NCBI RefSeq assembly: GCF_018424685.1
Contig: NZ_QTKX01000001.1
Location: forward strand, 186,001-250,000
Origin: Mesobacillus boroniphilus
GTDB lineage: Bacteria; Bacillota; Bacilli; Bacillales; Cytobacillaceae
Reading direction: 5' to 3'
Length of the DNA: 64,000 bases
The position numbers and the translations under genes were made by a program. This document shows, piece by piece, positions 52,470-61,656 of this stretch; the stretch's first letter is position 1; each line of letters opens with the position of its first letter. The notes below the pieces were generated by a model that saw nothing but the letters and a program-made list of their open reading frames with translations, searched no databases and had not been told where the DNA came from.

Positions 52470-52474
52470 TATCA

Positions 52475-53173
52475 TTAATCTATGGAACAAAATACCGCCG
52501 GGCAGTTTTCGCAGCCGATTTCCTGTCGCAAATAATCCACATCATGAATTAGGATTTTACCTTTTTTAATTGAAATGATTCCTTCACGCTTCAAGTCGTT
52601 CAGGATGCGGTTTGTGCTTTCGCGGGAGGTGCCGCAGAAGTTTGCCAGCTCCTGGTTTGTTAACGGCAGGTCGATCAAAATGCCGGCATCTTTATTGATA
52701 CCATAGCTGTTAGTCATTCGGATCAAGGTAGAAAATAATGCTCCTTTTTTTCCGTTAAGTACAAGATCGCGGAATTTAGTCTGAGTTTTACGGAAATGAT
52801 CGCTCATCCACTTCATGAATTCAAATGCAAGTTTTGGATTGTGGAATATCTCCTTTTCAATTACATCTTTTCTGATTGCTGCGATTTTCGCATCCTCGAG
52901 GATAAGCGCACTTAAGAGATACTTAGGTGCATCAGTAAAAAGTGTCAATTCTCCACAAATATCGTTTTCCCCACAAATTCTTAAGGCAAGCTCGCGGCCA
53001 TCCTGGGTGACTTTGCTGATTTGGACCTTGCCGCCAAGGATCAAATAAAGCTCCTCTGCCTCCATGCCTTCCTGGAACAGGTAAGAACCTTTTTTCACCT
53101 GGATCGTCCGGTCGGCAAACTGGAGTAATTCTTTAATTTCAATCGAATGAGTTACTTTAGTTGTGTTTGGCAT
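52475..53173 (-). CDS. fnr: Fnr, oxygen-sensing Crp/Fnr-family regulator
   Basis: 232 aa from the ATG of MPNTTKVTHSIEI (AAAGGGTG 6 bp upstream). Cyclic-nucleotide-binding-like beta roll (20-130), dimer helix, and an HTH with LTNQELANFCGTSRESTNR. The C-terminus carries Cys221-x2-Cys224-x4-Cys229, the spacing that holds the 4Fe-4S cluster in B. subtilis Fnr, unlike the N-terminal cluster of E. coli FNR. Under anoxia it should activate promoters with TGTGA-N6-TCACA boxes, seven of which are proposed in the next 12 kb. No box is seen before fnr itself. Confidence 0.94.
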   Translation of the reverse strand: MPNTTKVTHSIEIKELLQFADRTIQVKKGSYLFQEGMEAEELYLILGGKVQISKVTQDGRELALRICGENDICGELTLFTDAPKYLLSALILEDAKIAAIRKDVIEKEIFHNPKLAFEFMKWMSDHFRKTQTKFRDLVLNGKKGALFSTLIRMTNSYGINKDAGILIDLPLTNQELANFCGTSRESTNRILNDLKREGIISIKKGKILIHDVDYLRQEIGCENCPAVFCSID

Positions 53174-53468
53174 GGTCATCACCCTTTTTAAAAAATTTGC
53201 TCTGCTAAAGATTGTCGCTAATGGTTGAAATTTAAACATAGACCAAAATATCTGAGTCACGTCATGAACAGTTGATTTTCCGTAACGAGTAATTTGTTTG
53301 TAACAATAATAACACCGTCATAGTGTTAATCGGATATCGAATCACCAATTGTCAAAATGTCGTCACATTTAAATGGTTGTATGTTCACAATTCAGAAACA
53401 AATAACCCCAGTTCTATTATACCGGTATTAAAGAGCAGCGGCAGCAGGGTTTGGAGCTAACTGTGACG

Positions 53469-53533
53469 TTTTGTTGAACAACAAAAAAGGTGTGAAGTTA
53501 ATCACATAATAACGTTGAAGAGTTTTCTACGAT
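53469..53533 (+). promoter_or_regulatory. narK promoter: perfect FNR box, -10, and upstream palindrome
   Basis: TGTGAAGTTAATCACA at 53491-53506 is a perfect FNR box; -10 TACGAT at 53528-53533 lies 37 bp from its first base. Just upstream, TTTTGTTGAACAACAAAA (53469-53486) is an inverted repeat with 8-bp arms, a possible second regulator site. The rest of the 53174-53608 gap is A/T-rich with no gene. Confidence 0.85.
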
Positions 53534-53608
53534 TGAACAAAAGAGAATATTTTTGCTCGCTAGATTTTGAAAAAGCTTTTTAGAACTTAATTGAAAGGAT
53601 GTTTGAAG

Positions 53609-54901
53609 ATGGCAAGGATCAAACAATGGGAACCAGAGAACGATGAATTTTGGTTAAAGGAAGGAAAAGCCCATGCCCAGAGGAATCTTTGGATTTCAAT
53701 TCCGGCCTTATTCCTTGCTTTTATCGTATGGCAGATTTGGTCTGTTACTGCTGTAAGGTTGAATGATGCCGGTTTTAATTTTACATCAAGTGAATTATTC
53801 ACCCTCGCGGCGCTTCCGGGGCTTGTGGGAGCAACCTTCAGGATTTTCTTTACCTTCATGCCAGGAGTGTTTGGGGGAAGGAACTGGACAGTCATTAGTA
53901 CAGCTTCCTTGTTAATCCCGGCAATCGGGATAGGGATTGCCGTACAGAACCCTGAGACATCTTTTACGACCATGGCTGTTTTAGCGGCTTTGTGCGGAAT
54001 CGGCGGTGGGAACTTTTCCTCCTCCATGGCAAATATCAGCTTCTTTTTTCCTAAAAGGCTTAAAGGATCTGCCAACGGACTCAATGCAGGGATAGGCAAC
54101 CTTGGAGTGAGTGCTGTTCAATTTTTAACACCGATTGTCATAACAACAGGAATCTTTTCTGGCATTTTTGGTACTTCGCAGCTGATGCCTGATGGCAAGG
54201 AAGTCTGGATACAAAATGCAGCATTTATATGGATTGTCCCAATAATAATTGTTGCAATTGCCGCATTCTTTGGGATGGATAACCTTCCGAACGCAAAGCA
54301 ATCGTTCAAAGAACAGTCAATTATTTTCAAAAACAAACACACTTGGATTATGTCTTGGATTTATACAATGTGCTTCGGGTCATTTATTGGTTATGCTGCG
54401 GCATTCCCATTGCTGATCAAATCGGAATTCCCTGAAGTCAATGCATTGCAGCTGGCATTTCTGGGTCCTTTCGTTGGCGCAGCAGTACGGCCGCTGGGTG
54501 GATGGATTGCCGATAAAGTGGGCGGTGCAATTGTGACATTTTGGGATATTATCGTGATGATTGGTGCGACAATCGGAGTCATATACTTTTTGAATATCAA
54601 TAGTTTCCCAGGATTTTTAACAATGTTCATCGTATTGTTTTTTACGACAGGGATCGCGAATGGCTCTACATTTAGGATGATTCCATTTATCTTTGAACCA
54701 AAGCAGGCAGCCCCCGTGTTAGGCTTCACTGCTGCAATCGCTGCATATGGGGCATTCATCATTCCAAAAATCTTCAGCTGGTCACTTGCAGCCACTGGAG
54801 CAGCTAATCTGGCACTGTATATTTTTATAGCTTATTATGTAATCAGCCTAGTCATCACATGGTACTATTACTCACGCAAAAATGCAGAAGTGAAGTGCTA
54901 G
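53609..54901 (+). CDS. narK: Nitrate/nitrite transporter, NarK (E. coli NarK-like type)
   Basis: 430 aa from ATG 53609, with GAAAGGATG 8 bp upstream. Starts with WEPENDEFWLKEGKAHAQRN and ISIPALFLAFIVW, followed by 12 helices; nitrate signatures in GGGNFSSSMANISFFFPKR and GIGNLGVSAVQF. The N-terminal WxPE segment and these signatures are those of the NarK2/E. coli NarK group, often nitrate/nitrite exchangers. First gene of an FNR-activated unit with the second transporter 42 bp downstream. Confidence 0.93.
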   Translation: MARIKQWEPENDEFWLKEGKAHAQRNLWISIPALFLAFIVWQIWSVTAVRLNDAGFNFTSSELFTLAALPGLVGATFRIFFTFMPGVFGGRNWTVISTASLLIPAIGIGIAVQNPETSFTTMAVLAALCGIGGGNFSSSMANISFFFPKRLKGSANGLNAGIGNLGVSAVQFLTPIVITTGIFSGIFGTSQLMPDGKEVWIQNAAFIWIVPIIIVAIAAFFGMDNLPNAKQSFKEQSIIFKNKHTWIMSWIYTMCFGSFIGYAAAFPLLIKSEFPEVNALQLAFLGPFVGAAVRPLGGWIADKVGGAIVTFWDIIVMIGATIGVIYFLNINSFPGFLTMFIVLFFTTGIANGSTFRMIPFIFEPKQAAPVLGFTAAIAAYGAFIIPKIFSWSLAATGAANLALYIFIAYYVISLVITWYYYSRKNAEVKC

Positions 54902-54943
54902 TTTGCATGATTTCAAATACTAAATGATGAGGAGCATTAGCGA

Positions 54944-56158
54944 ATGAGTAATATTAGGAGCTTTTTAAAAAGTGGACATTTACCGACTTTGCTTTCTTCG
55001 TTCTTGTATTTTGATATTAGTTTCATGATTTGGGTTATGGTGGGAGCAACCTCCACATTTATCGTCCAGGATTTTGGACTCTCCCCGGCTGAAAAAGGAT
55101 TGATGGTGGGAATTCCTATCCTTGGAGGTTCCCTTCTCCGGATTCCGATGGGGCTTTTGGCAGACCGTTATGGCGGAAAGCGGATGGGGATTATTGGAAT
55201 GCTGCTGACCATCATCCCTCTATTTTGGGGATGGCAGTTTGGGAATTCTTTTACAGAGGTTCAGGCTTTTGGTTTCTTATTAGGGATTGCAGGTGCCAGT
55301 TTCGCAGTAGCATTGCCGCTCGCAAGCCGGTGGTATCCACCAGAGCATCAGGGTTTGGCCATGGGCATTGCAGGAGCAGGAAACAGCGGTACCGTATTAG
55401 CTACTTTGTTTGCGCCGAGAATTGCTGAAGCTTACGGCTGGCATGGGGTTTTTGGTTTTTCGCTGATTCCGCTTCTAATCGCGTTTATTGTGTTTGTCAT
55501 TTTTGCTAAAGATTGTCCAAATGCTCCAAAACCACAAAAGCTGTCACAATATCTAGCAATTGTAAAAATAAAAGAAACCTGGATTTTCAGCTTCTTTTAT
55601 AGCTTGTCATTTGGAGGCTTTGTAGGATTAACGAGTTATTTAGGGATTTTCTTTGTGGATCAATATGGGATTTCTAAAGTTACAGCCGGAGACCTAGTGA
55701 CGATCGCTGTTTTTGCAGGAAGCTTCGTCAGGCCGATTGGAGGCTACTTTGCGGACCGGCTTGGAGGCATCAACCTGTTGATCAGGCTATTCATTCTTGC
55801 AGCCGTCATGCTAGGCTTCATTGGCTTCCTGCCTCCGCTGTATCTAACATTGCCGTTATTCATTCTTGCAATGCTGATTTTTGGGGTTGCAAACGGCGCA
55901 TTGTTCCAGGTAATCCCGACAAGATTCCCGCGCGAAGTAGGAATATTCACTGGGTTTGTAGGGGCAGCCGGGGGTTTCGGTGGATTTTTCCTTCCGAATA
56001 TTTTAGGAACATTCAAGGAGTTGACGGGATCGTATTCCATGGGATTTTGGTGGATAGGTGCAACTTTCGGCGTTGCCCTGTTCCTGATTGTCTCGCTGCG
56101 GAAAAAATGGGGAGAAGCTCAAATAGATTCACAAAATTCGTTAAATCAAATAAAATAG
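54944..56158 (+). CDS. Nitrate transporter, NarK1/NasA-like type
   Basis: 404 aa, GAGGAG upstream. 12 helices; LADRYGGKRMG, GIAGASFAVALPLASRWYPP and GIAGAGNSGTVLATLFAPRI are the MFS and nitrate signature motifs of the NarK1/NasA group, usually proton/nitrate symporters. Clearly different in sequence from the preceding transporter. The pair recalls the NarK1-NarK2 fusion of Paracoccus. Confidence 0.92.
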   Translation: MSNIRSFLKSGHLPTLLSSFLYFDISFMIWVMVGATSTFIVQDFGLSPAEKGLMVGIPILGGSLLRIPMGLLADRYGGKRMGIIGMLLTIIPLFWGWQFGNSFTEVQAFGFLLGIAGASFAVALPLASRWYPPEHQGLAMGIAGAGNSGTVLATLFAPRIAEAYGWHGVFGFSLIPLLIAFIVFVIFAKDCPNAPKPQKLSQYLAIVKIKETWIFSFFYSLSFGGFVGLTSYLGIFFVDQYGISKVTAGDLVTIAVFAGSFVRPIGGYFADRLGGINLLIRLFILAAVMLGFIGFLPPLYLTLPLFILAMLIFGVANGALFQVIPTRFPREVGIFTGFVGAAGGFGGFFLPNILGTFKELTGSYSMGFWWIGATFGVALFLIVSLRKKWGEAQIDSQNSLNQIK

Positions 56159-56180
56159 GATACAATTATTTATTATGGGG

Positions 56181-56207
56181 GTACCAGAAATTTCTGGTAC
56201 TTCTTTT
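56181..56207 (+). terminator. Terminator after the second narK gene
   Basis: GTACCAGAAATTTCTGGTAC palindrome followed by TTCTTTT. Confidence 0.82.
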
Positions 56208-56377
56208 AAATTAATATAGAAAAATGAATCACGGTATGACTTTTGCTTATTTCACAATCAATAATATGACAACATCATGACAATTTCTTGATAAAAACAC
56301 TACCCTGGCAGTTTTTATGTTGTAATATAGACATAAGGATGAAATCTACTATTTTAATAGAGGACTATTGATGTTAC

Positions 56378-56420
56378 TGTGAGAATATTAACAGTTAACA
56401 ACCTTTGTTGCTGTTACAAT
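56378..56420 (+). promoter_or_regulatory. FNR box and -10 of moaA
   Basis: TGTGAGAATATTAACA (56378-56393; 9 of 10 consensus bases), -10 TACAAT at 56415-56420, again 37 bp apart. No other gene or structure is seen between 56208 and 56458. Confidence 0.75.
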
Positions 56421-56458
56421 GTCAATAATCATAACTTCTACAATTGGAGTTGACACAA

Positions 56459-57475
56459 ATGGTAAAAAACATAATAAAAGACCAATTAAATAGACCGCTC
56501 CGCGACTTGCGTATTTCTGTTATAGATCGATGCAATTTCCGCTGTCAGTATTGTATGCCTGCCGAAATATTCGGCCCGGATTTCGCGTTCTTACCTAAAA
56601 GCGAACTGTTGTCTTATGAAGAAATTGAACGTTTAGCCAAATTGTTCATAGAACTAGGGGTAGAAAAGATCAGGCTTACTGGTGGCGAGCCGTTAATGCG
56701 CAAGGATATGCCGATTCTGGTTAGAATGCTGAATGAGATCGAAGGATTGAAGGATATCGCTTTGACCACTAATGGTGTAATGCTGCCAAAATATGCAGAG
56801 GAGCTGCATGCTGCTGGTTTGAAGCGGGTCAATATCAGTCTTGACAGTTTAAAAGATGAACTGTTTGGCGAAATTAATGGCCGGAATGTTGGCGTCGGGC
56901 CAGTATTAAAAGGGATTGAAGCAGCGAAGAAAGCTGGCTTAGGCGTGAAAATCAATATGGTTATCAAAAAGGGGCTCAATGATTCTGAGATTCTTCCAAT
57001 GGCAGAATTCTGCAAAAAAGAAGGTCTGGAGCTCCGTTACATTGAATACATGGATGTGGGCAGCACGAACGGCTGGAAAATGGATGATGTCATCACCAAG
57101 AAGCAGATTCACGACCTGATAAGCCAGCACTATGAATTAGAACCAGTTGATCCTGAATATTTCGGGGAAGTGGCAAAAAAATACCGATATAAAGGTACTG
57201 ATATTAATGTCGGCTTCATTTCATCGGTATCAGAGTCATTCTGCTCAAGCTGCACAAGGTCACGTTTGTCTGCGAACGGGCAGATCTTCACATGCCTTTT
57301 CAACGGCAATGGCCATGATATCCGCGACTTCATGCGCGCTGGTGCTACGGATGACGAACTTCGCGCACGCATTACTGACGTCTGGAATCATAGAGCTGAC
57401 CGTTATTCGGATGAACGTACGGCTGAAACAGTAGCGAACAGAAAAAAAATCGAAATGTCCTATATTGGCGGTTAA
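56459..57475 (+). CDS. moaA: MoaA, GTP 3',8-cyclase
   Basis: 338 aa from ATG 56459 with TTGGAG upstream. Radical SAM cluster Cys25-x3-Cys29-x2-Cys32 ([10 protein letters not shown]), TGGEPLMR, second cluster Cys262-x2-Cys265-x13-Cys279 and the C-terminal Gly-Gly needed for catalysis. First step of molybdenum cofactor synthesis, with MoaC elsewhere. The cofactor is needed for nitrate reductase, consistent with the FNR promoter and neighbours narK, moeA and mobB. Confidence 0.95.
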   Translation: MVKNIIKDQLNRPLRDLRISVIDRCNFRCQYCMPAEIFGPDFAFLPKSELLSYEEIERLAKLFIELGVEKIRLTGGEPLMRKDMPILVRMLNEIEGLKDIALTTNGVMLPKYAEELHAAGLKRVNISLDSLKDELFGEINGRNVGVGPVLKGIEAAKKAGLGVKINMVIKKGLNDSEILPMAEFCKKEGLELRYIEYMDVGSTNGWKMDDVITKKQIHDLISQHYELEPVDPEYFGEVAKKYRYKGTDINVGFISSVSESFCSSCTRSRLSANGQIFTCLFNGNGHDIRDFMRAGATDDELRARITDVWNHRADRYSDERTAETVANRKKIEMSYIGG

Positions 57476-57497
57476 GACTCCTTCGGGGGTCTTTTAT
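57474..57497 (+). terminator. Terminator after moaA
   Basis: AAGACTCC pairs with GGGGTCTT around TTCG, followed by TTATTTT. Confidence 0.8.
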
Positions 57498-57878
57498 TTT
57501 GGCTCTTTTCTCAAACTTTGTTGCTATTGATTACAAAATAGGAGTGATTGAACTATTTTTCTTCCCAAAGTAGCCTCTTATTATGAGAAAAGAGCATGCA
57601 AACTTAATACCGAACTACAAAATGGCGTTCTATTACGTTAAAATCGGCTTTAGGATTTTAACAACAATCTTTACGAAAACAGCCTTTATTTTTGCAACAA
57701 CATCACGCATACATCAGAGACAGCACCTCGCGTGCAAACTCTTGTTCACTCAATCTACTTTGAGTCCAATCATACTTCTATGCTTTTCTGATTTAGCAAA
57801 ATTGGACATACTATGTTTCCGGACAAATGGTTTATGGGTATACATGAATCTACTATAAATTTGTTGGAGATTGCTGGA
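57498..57878. other. 380-bp intergenic region before the cardiolipin synthase gene
   Basis: A/T-rich. A 91-codon frame (57583-57858) lacks a ribosome binding site, resembles no family and overlaps the next gene's leader; not called. I see no FNR box with the 37-bp spacing here, unlike neighbouring units. Confidence 0.4.
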
Positions 57879-59390
57879 ATGATAAAAAGAAGACTTGAGT
57901 TTATATTTGTTTTTATTTTAATGGCGTGTTTTTATATTGTTCTTTTCACAGGTTATAGCCAGAATTTCAAAGTATCAGCCATATTGATATATGCGGTAAT
58001 CATTTTTATTAGCATGTATTCATTGATGCTTGAAAACCGTTCGGCTCAGCACACGCTGATGTGGATGTATGTCATGCTGCTTTTTCCTGTAGGCGGCTAT
58101 TTCTTCTACTTGTTTTCTGGCCAGTTGTATTTGAAGGGTTATTTATATAAAAGTAAGCGTACGAGAGATCGTGATCAGTGGGAAAAACTGATGAGGAAGG
58201 AAGAGTCGAGGGACCTATCTTTTTTAATCGAGAATCAGCAATGCTTTGCAAAATATGCAAAGAATGCATCATTGACACCGATTACCACTGCTTCCAAGGC
58301 AAAGATACTGAAAAATGGGGAAGCGACTTTTTCCGAACTGAAAAAGGAATTGCGTGAAGCTAAAAAATTCATCCATATGGAATATTATATCTTCAGGTCT
58401 GACCGGCTTGGCAGAGAGGTTATTGATATTCTGGTTGAAAAAGCCAGGCAGGGTGTCGAGGTGTTGTTCATTTTCGATGCTGCTGGAAGCATGAACATCG
58501 CAGCCGCAGATTTAAAGAATATGCATGATGCAGGCATTAAAGCGGCTCCATTTTCTCCGCTGAAGTATGGATTCTTCAATCAAAAATTCAATTTTCGCAA
58601 TCACCGGAAAATTGTCATTATTGATGGAGAAATCGGGTTTGTTGGCGGTTTGAACGTCGGGGTTGAATATTTAGGAGAAAATGACAAAATCGGTTTCTGG
58701 CGTGATACTCACATGATGCTGACAGGGGAGTCAGTCTATACTCTTCACAATGTCTTCCTGCTTGATTGGGAATATATAAGCGGAGAGAAGGTACCGGAGT
58801 ATCATCAAGCCATGAAGAAACCCCAAGAAGATGATGAACTCGATGGTGCGATACAGGTGGTGCCAAGCGGTCCGGATACACAGCAGGGAATCATGAGTGA
58901 TTTTTATTATACGATGATGTCCTGTGCAACAAAGTCGATTTGGATCGCTACACCTTATTTTGTTCCTGATGAAGCAATCCGCACTGCATTGAGAGTAGCC
59001 GCAGCAAAGGGGATTGAAGTAAGAATCATGGTACCAGAAATCAATGACAGCTATCTGACGCAATATGCAAGCCGTTCTTACTATTCAGAGCTATTGCGGA
59101 ACGGGGCTGAAATCTACTCATACAAAAAAGGCTTTTTGCACCAGAAGGTCATCATCGTCGACGGGAATATCGCCTCAATCGGCACAGCCAATTTAGACAT
59201 GCGGAGTTTCCATCTGAACTTTGAAGTCAATGTCTTCTTGTTTGGAACAAGCTCGATCAGGGACCTTGTGGCTCATTATGAAGAGGACCTTGAAGATTCA
59301 GAGAAAATCAGTGCTGTTCAATATCATAAGCGTGGGCTTTGGGAACGTACGAAAGAGTCGTTCGCGCGGCTGTTCTCCGGGGCATTGTAG
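57879..59390 (+). CDS. Cardiolipin synthase (phospholipase D family)
   Basis: 503 aa from ATG 57879 with TTGGAG upstream; the frame extends to 57813 without a good start. Two N-terminal membrane helices (about 10-60), then two PLD domains with HKD motifs: His242 in NHRKIVIIDG and His421 in LHQKVIIVDG. It joins two phosphatidylglycerols to cardiolipin at the membrane. Which of the Cls paralogues it equals is not decidable here. Confidence 0.93.
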   Translation: MIKRRLEFIFVFILMACFYIVLFTGYSQNFKVSAILIYAVIIFISMYSLMLENRSAQHTLMWMYVMLLFPVGGYFFYLFSGQLYLKGYLYKSKRTRDRDQWEKLMRKEESRDLSFLIENQQCFAKYAKNASLTPITTASKAKILKNGEATFSELKKELREAKKFIHMEYYIFRSDRLGREVIDILVEKARQGVEVLFIFDAAGSMNIAAADLKNMHDAGIKAAPFSPLKYGFFNQKFNFRNHRKIVIIDGEIGFVGGLNVGVEYLGENDKIGFWRDTHMMLTGESVYTLHNVFLLDWEYISGEKVPEYHQAMKKPQEDDELDGAIQVVPSGPDTQQGIMSDFYYTMMSCATKSIWIATPYFVPDEAIRTALRVAAAKGIEVRIMVPEINDSYLTQYASRSYYSELLRNGAEIYSYKKGFLHQKVIIVDGNIASIGTANLDMRSFHLNFEVNVFLFGTSSIRDLVAHYEEDLEDSEKISAVQYHKRGLWERTKESFARLFSGAL

Positions 59391-59433
59391 CTTTTTGAAA
59401 ATCGTTTCGGTGATATGTTTTTTGAAAAACTAG

Positions 59434-59464
59434 AAAAGACCTCATCAAGGGATGAGGTCTTTTT
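59434..59464. terminator. Bidirectional terminator between cls and RIC genes
   Basis: AAAAGACCTCATC pairs with GATGAGGTCTTTT around AAGG. Confidence 0.93.
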
Positions 59465-59469
59465 AATGA

Positions 59470-60168
59470 TTAAGCAATATACCTTGGGAAAAGGATATTG
59501 TTTTCAAGATGGACATGCATGAAGGTATGTGATTCCAATGCTTCCAGGCGCTTGTATACTAAACGGTACGTTCCGCATGCATCGATTGGCGGATTGAAGT
59601 CAGCGGTGATTTCACGCAATTGTTTTAGGATTGAACCAGCTTGATCGTGTTCCTTCTCTAGCTCTGCAATTTCTGCGATCATTTCAGAACGGTTTTCCTC
59701 ATTTGCAGTGTCAAGCTGCAGCAACAGCGGGAAGACGGTCTCTTCTTCTTTTGCCGTATGCTCCAGGAGCTCCTTCTTCAACGTATAGAAAAGCTCATAG
59801 ACTTTCAACAGTTCTTCGTGGCGGTCACCATGAACTTTAGCTACTTTAGTTACATACGGGCTGAGCAATCTTAACTCTTCTTCAAGCTCACGGTGGTATT
59901 TGTTCTTGATATGGTCGATCAACTCCGTTGAGTCAGTTTCTGTCCAAACCTCCATGCTTTCTGGGGCGCCGTTATGCTTTTGATATAGTTCTTCGAGTGC
60001 AGCCATGATTGACGGCACATCCAGGTTCTGTTCACCAGCCGCTTCAGCTAGAGGACGGTTGCCGCCACAGCAGAAATCCAGTCTATTCTGCTTGAATAAA
60101 TCACTTGATTGGGGGAATATATTGACAATATCTTTAACGAATGAATTTTGATCAAACGGCATTTTCAT
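59470..60168 (-). CDS. ric: RIC, iron-sulfur cluster repair di-iron protein (ScdA/YtfE)
   Basis: 232 aa, GGAGGG upstream of the ATG. N-terminal ScdA_N domain with FCCGG (Cys33, Cys34), then a hemerythrin-like four-helix bundle whose His/Glu ligands are seen in YHRELEEEL, VHGDRHEELL, LLEHTAKEEETVFP, LEKEHDQAG and HVHLENNILFP. It repairs Fe-S clusters damaged by nitric oxide or oxidants, a fit for a nitrate-respiring cell. FNR-type promoter upstream. Confidence 0.93.
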   Translation of the reverse strand: MKMPFDQNSFVKDIVNIFPQSSDLFKQNRLDFCCGGNRPLAEAAGEQNLDVPSIMAALEELYQKHNGAPESMEVWTETDSTELIDHIKNKYHRELEEELRLLSPYVTKVAKVHGDRHEELLKVYELFYTLKKELLEHTAKEEETVFPLLLQLDTANEENRSEMIAEIAELEKEHDQAGSILKQLREITADFNPPIDACGTYRLVYKRLEALESHTFMHVHLENNILFPRYIA

Positions 60169-60211
60169 GTAAGAACCCTCCAGTAAATTATTTAATACTG
60201 TTTACATACTC

Positions 60212-60254
60212 ATCATAAAGGAAATGGTTTTACTACTTGGTGATGTGCATCACA
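60212..60254 (-). promoter_or_regulatory. FNR box and -10 of the RIC gene
   Basis: On minus: TGTGATGCACATCACC (60254-60239; 9 of 10), -10 TATGAT at 60217-60212, 37 bp from the first base. Divergent from the moeA promoter. Confidence 0.78.
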
Positions 60255-60301
60255 CTTCACAAAAAATCTACATATTTTCAGGAAATATTTTGAGAGAATA
60301 C

Positions 60302-60344
60302 TGTGAGATTTGTTATGTTTTCATTTTTACATTACTCTTATAAT
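60302..60344 (+). promoter_or_regulatory. FNR half-site and -10 of moeA
   Basis: TGTGAGATTTGTTATG (60302-60317; first half perfect, second poor), -10 TATAAT at 60339-60344, same 37-bp spacing. The perfect -10 may offset the weak box. Confidence 0.6.
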
Positions 60345-60390
60345 GAAAAGGGTAAATTTAGATGTTAAGCCTGCAATAGGAGCTGATTAT

Positions 60391-61656
60391 ATGTTAGAGA
60401 AAAGAAACCCTATTCCGATTGGAGAGGCAGTTAAGAGAGTGATGGAGCTTAAGAAAAACGGCTCTACTGAATATGTTTCAATTAATGAAAGCTATGGACG
60501 CTATCTTTCAGAGGACTTGAAAGCAACCAGCGATGTGCCGCATTTTGATAGAGCGCCATATGATGGATATGCGGTCCGTTCTGTCGATACACATGAAGCT
60601 TCCCAAAATCATGCTGTTGAATTTGAAGTAGTGGACCATATCGGAGCAGGGATGCTTACAGATAAAGAGCTCGGGCCCTTCCAGGCGGTCAGGATCATGA
60701 CAGGAGCCCAGATGCCTGTTGGCGCTGACGCCGTTGTTATGTTTGAATTGGCTAAAGAAGTCGAGCGTGATGGAAAAAAATATATGGAAACAAAGCGGAA
60801 ACATAATAAGGGAGACAATGTTTCCTACCGCGGCGAGGATGCAAAAGAAGGGGAAGTGCTTGTAAAAAAAGGCACTTTTATCAATCCGGGAATTCAGGCA
60901 ATGCTGGCGACATTTGGGTATGCGAAGGTACCAGTTGCAAAGAAACCGGTAATTGGGCTTTATGCAACGGGAACTGAATTGCTTGATGTCGATGAACCGC
61001 TCGAACCAGGAAAAATCCGTAACAGCAACTCTTATATGATATCCGCGCAAATCCTTCGTGCTGGAGCTGAAGTGAAATACTTTGGCCAGCTGCCAGATGA
61101 TTTTGATACATGCTTTGATGCCGTAAGCAAAGCGATAGAGCAAGTGGATTTATTCATTACGACCGGTGGGGTTTCCGTCGGTGACTACGACTATCTGCCA
61201 GAGATTTATGCAAAGCTGGGAGCAGAGGTGTTGTTCAATAAGGTAGCAATGAGGCCAGGCAGCGTCACTACTGTAGCGCAGCTTGATGGGAAGTTATTGT
61301 TTGGCCTATCAGGAAACCCTTCAGCATGCTATGTTGGCTTTGAATTGTTCGCTCGTCCAATTATCAGGAAGATGCTGTTTACTGAACAGCCTCATTTAAG
61401 GAAGGAGAAAGCGATTCTTGATGCCAATTTCCCTAAAGCAAATCCATTTACTAGATTTGTAAGGAGTGCCCTGACAATAGAGAATGGCAAGCTGGTCGTG
61501 ACACCGAGCGGTCTGGATAAGTCGAATATCATCATGAGCCTGGCCGGGGCTAACTCCCTCATGATCCTCCCTGGCGGTACAAGAGGTTTCGAGCGGGGAA
61601 CTGAGGTTGAGGTCCTTTTGCTGGAAGATCATGTGGGCAGTGGATGGCCTTGGTAA
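60391..61656 (+). CDS. moeA: MoeA, molybdopterin molybdenumtransferase
   Basis: 421 aa from the ATG of MLEKRNPIPIGEAV (AGGAG 8 bp upstream); the longer frame from 60310 runs across the promoter. MoeA blocks: PHFDRAPYDGYAVRS, RIMTGAQMPVGADAVV, YRGEDAKEGEVLV, TGTELLDVDEPLEPGKIRNS, TTGGVSVGDYDY and LSGNPSACYV. It inserts molybdate into adenylylated molybdopterin. Overlaps mobB by 13 bp. Confidence 0.94.
   Translation: MLEKRNPIPIGEAVKRVMELKKNGSTEYVSINESYGRYLSEDLKATSDVPHFDRAPYDGYAVRSVDTHEASQNHAVEFEVVDHIGAGMLTDKELGPFQAVRIMTGAQMPVGADAVVMFELAKEVERDGKKYMETKRKHNKGDNVSYRGEDAKEGEVLVKKGTFINPGIQAMLATFGYAKVPVAKKPVIGLYATGTELLDVDEPLEPGKIRNSNSYMISAQILRAGAEVKYFGQLPDDFDTCFDAVSKAIEQVDLFITTGGVSVGDYDYLPEIYAKLGAEVLFNKVAMRPGSVTTVAQLDGKLLFGLSGNPSACYVGFELFARPIIRKMLFTEQPHLRKEKAILDANFPKANPFTRFVRSALTIENGKLVVTPSGLDKSNIIMSLAGANSLMILPGGTRGFERGTEVEVLLLEDHVGSGWPW

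Noticed and set aside
53174..53300. FNR autoregulation of fnr
   Set aside because: TGTGA-like half sites exist on the minus strand (for example near 53390) but none has a -10 at the 37-bp spacing used by the other units.
53464..53506. Divergent FNR promoter reading toward fnr from the narK box
   Set aside because: The box is symmetric, but the hexamer at the mirrored position reads ACGTCA, not a -10.
57583..57858. 91-codon frame before the cardiolipin synthase gene
   Set aside because: No ribosome binding site, no known family, low-complexity A/T-rich DNA.
60508..61143. 211-codon minus-strand frame inside moeA
   Set aside because: Shadow of moeA; Cys/Phe-rich composition unlike a real protein.
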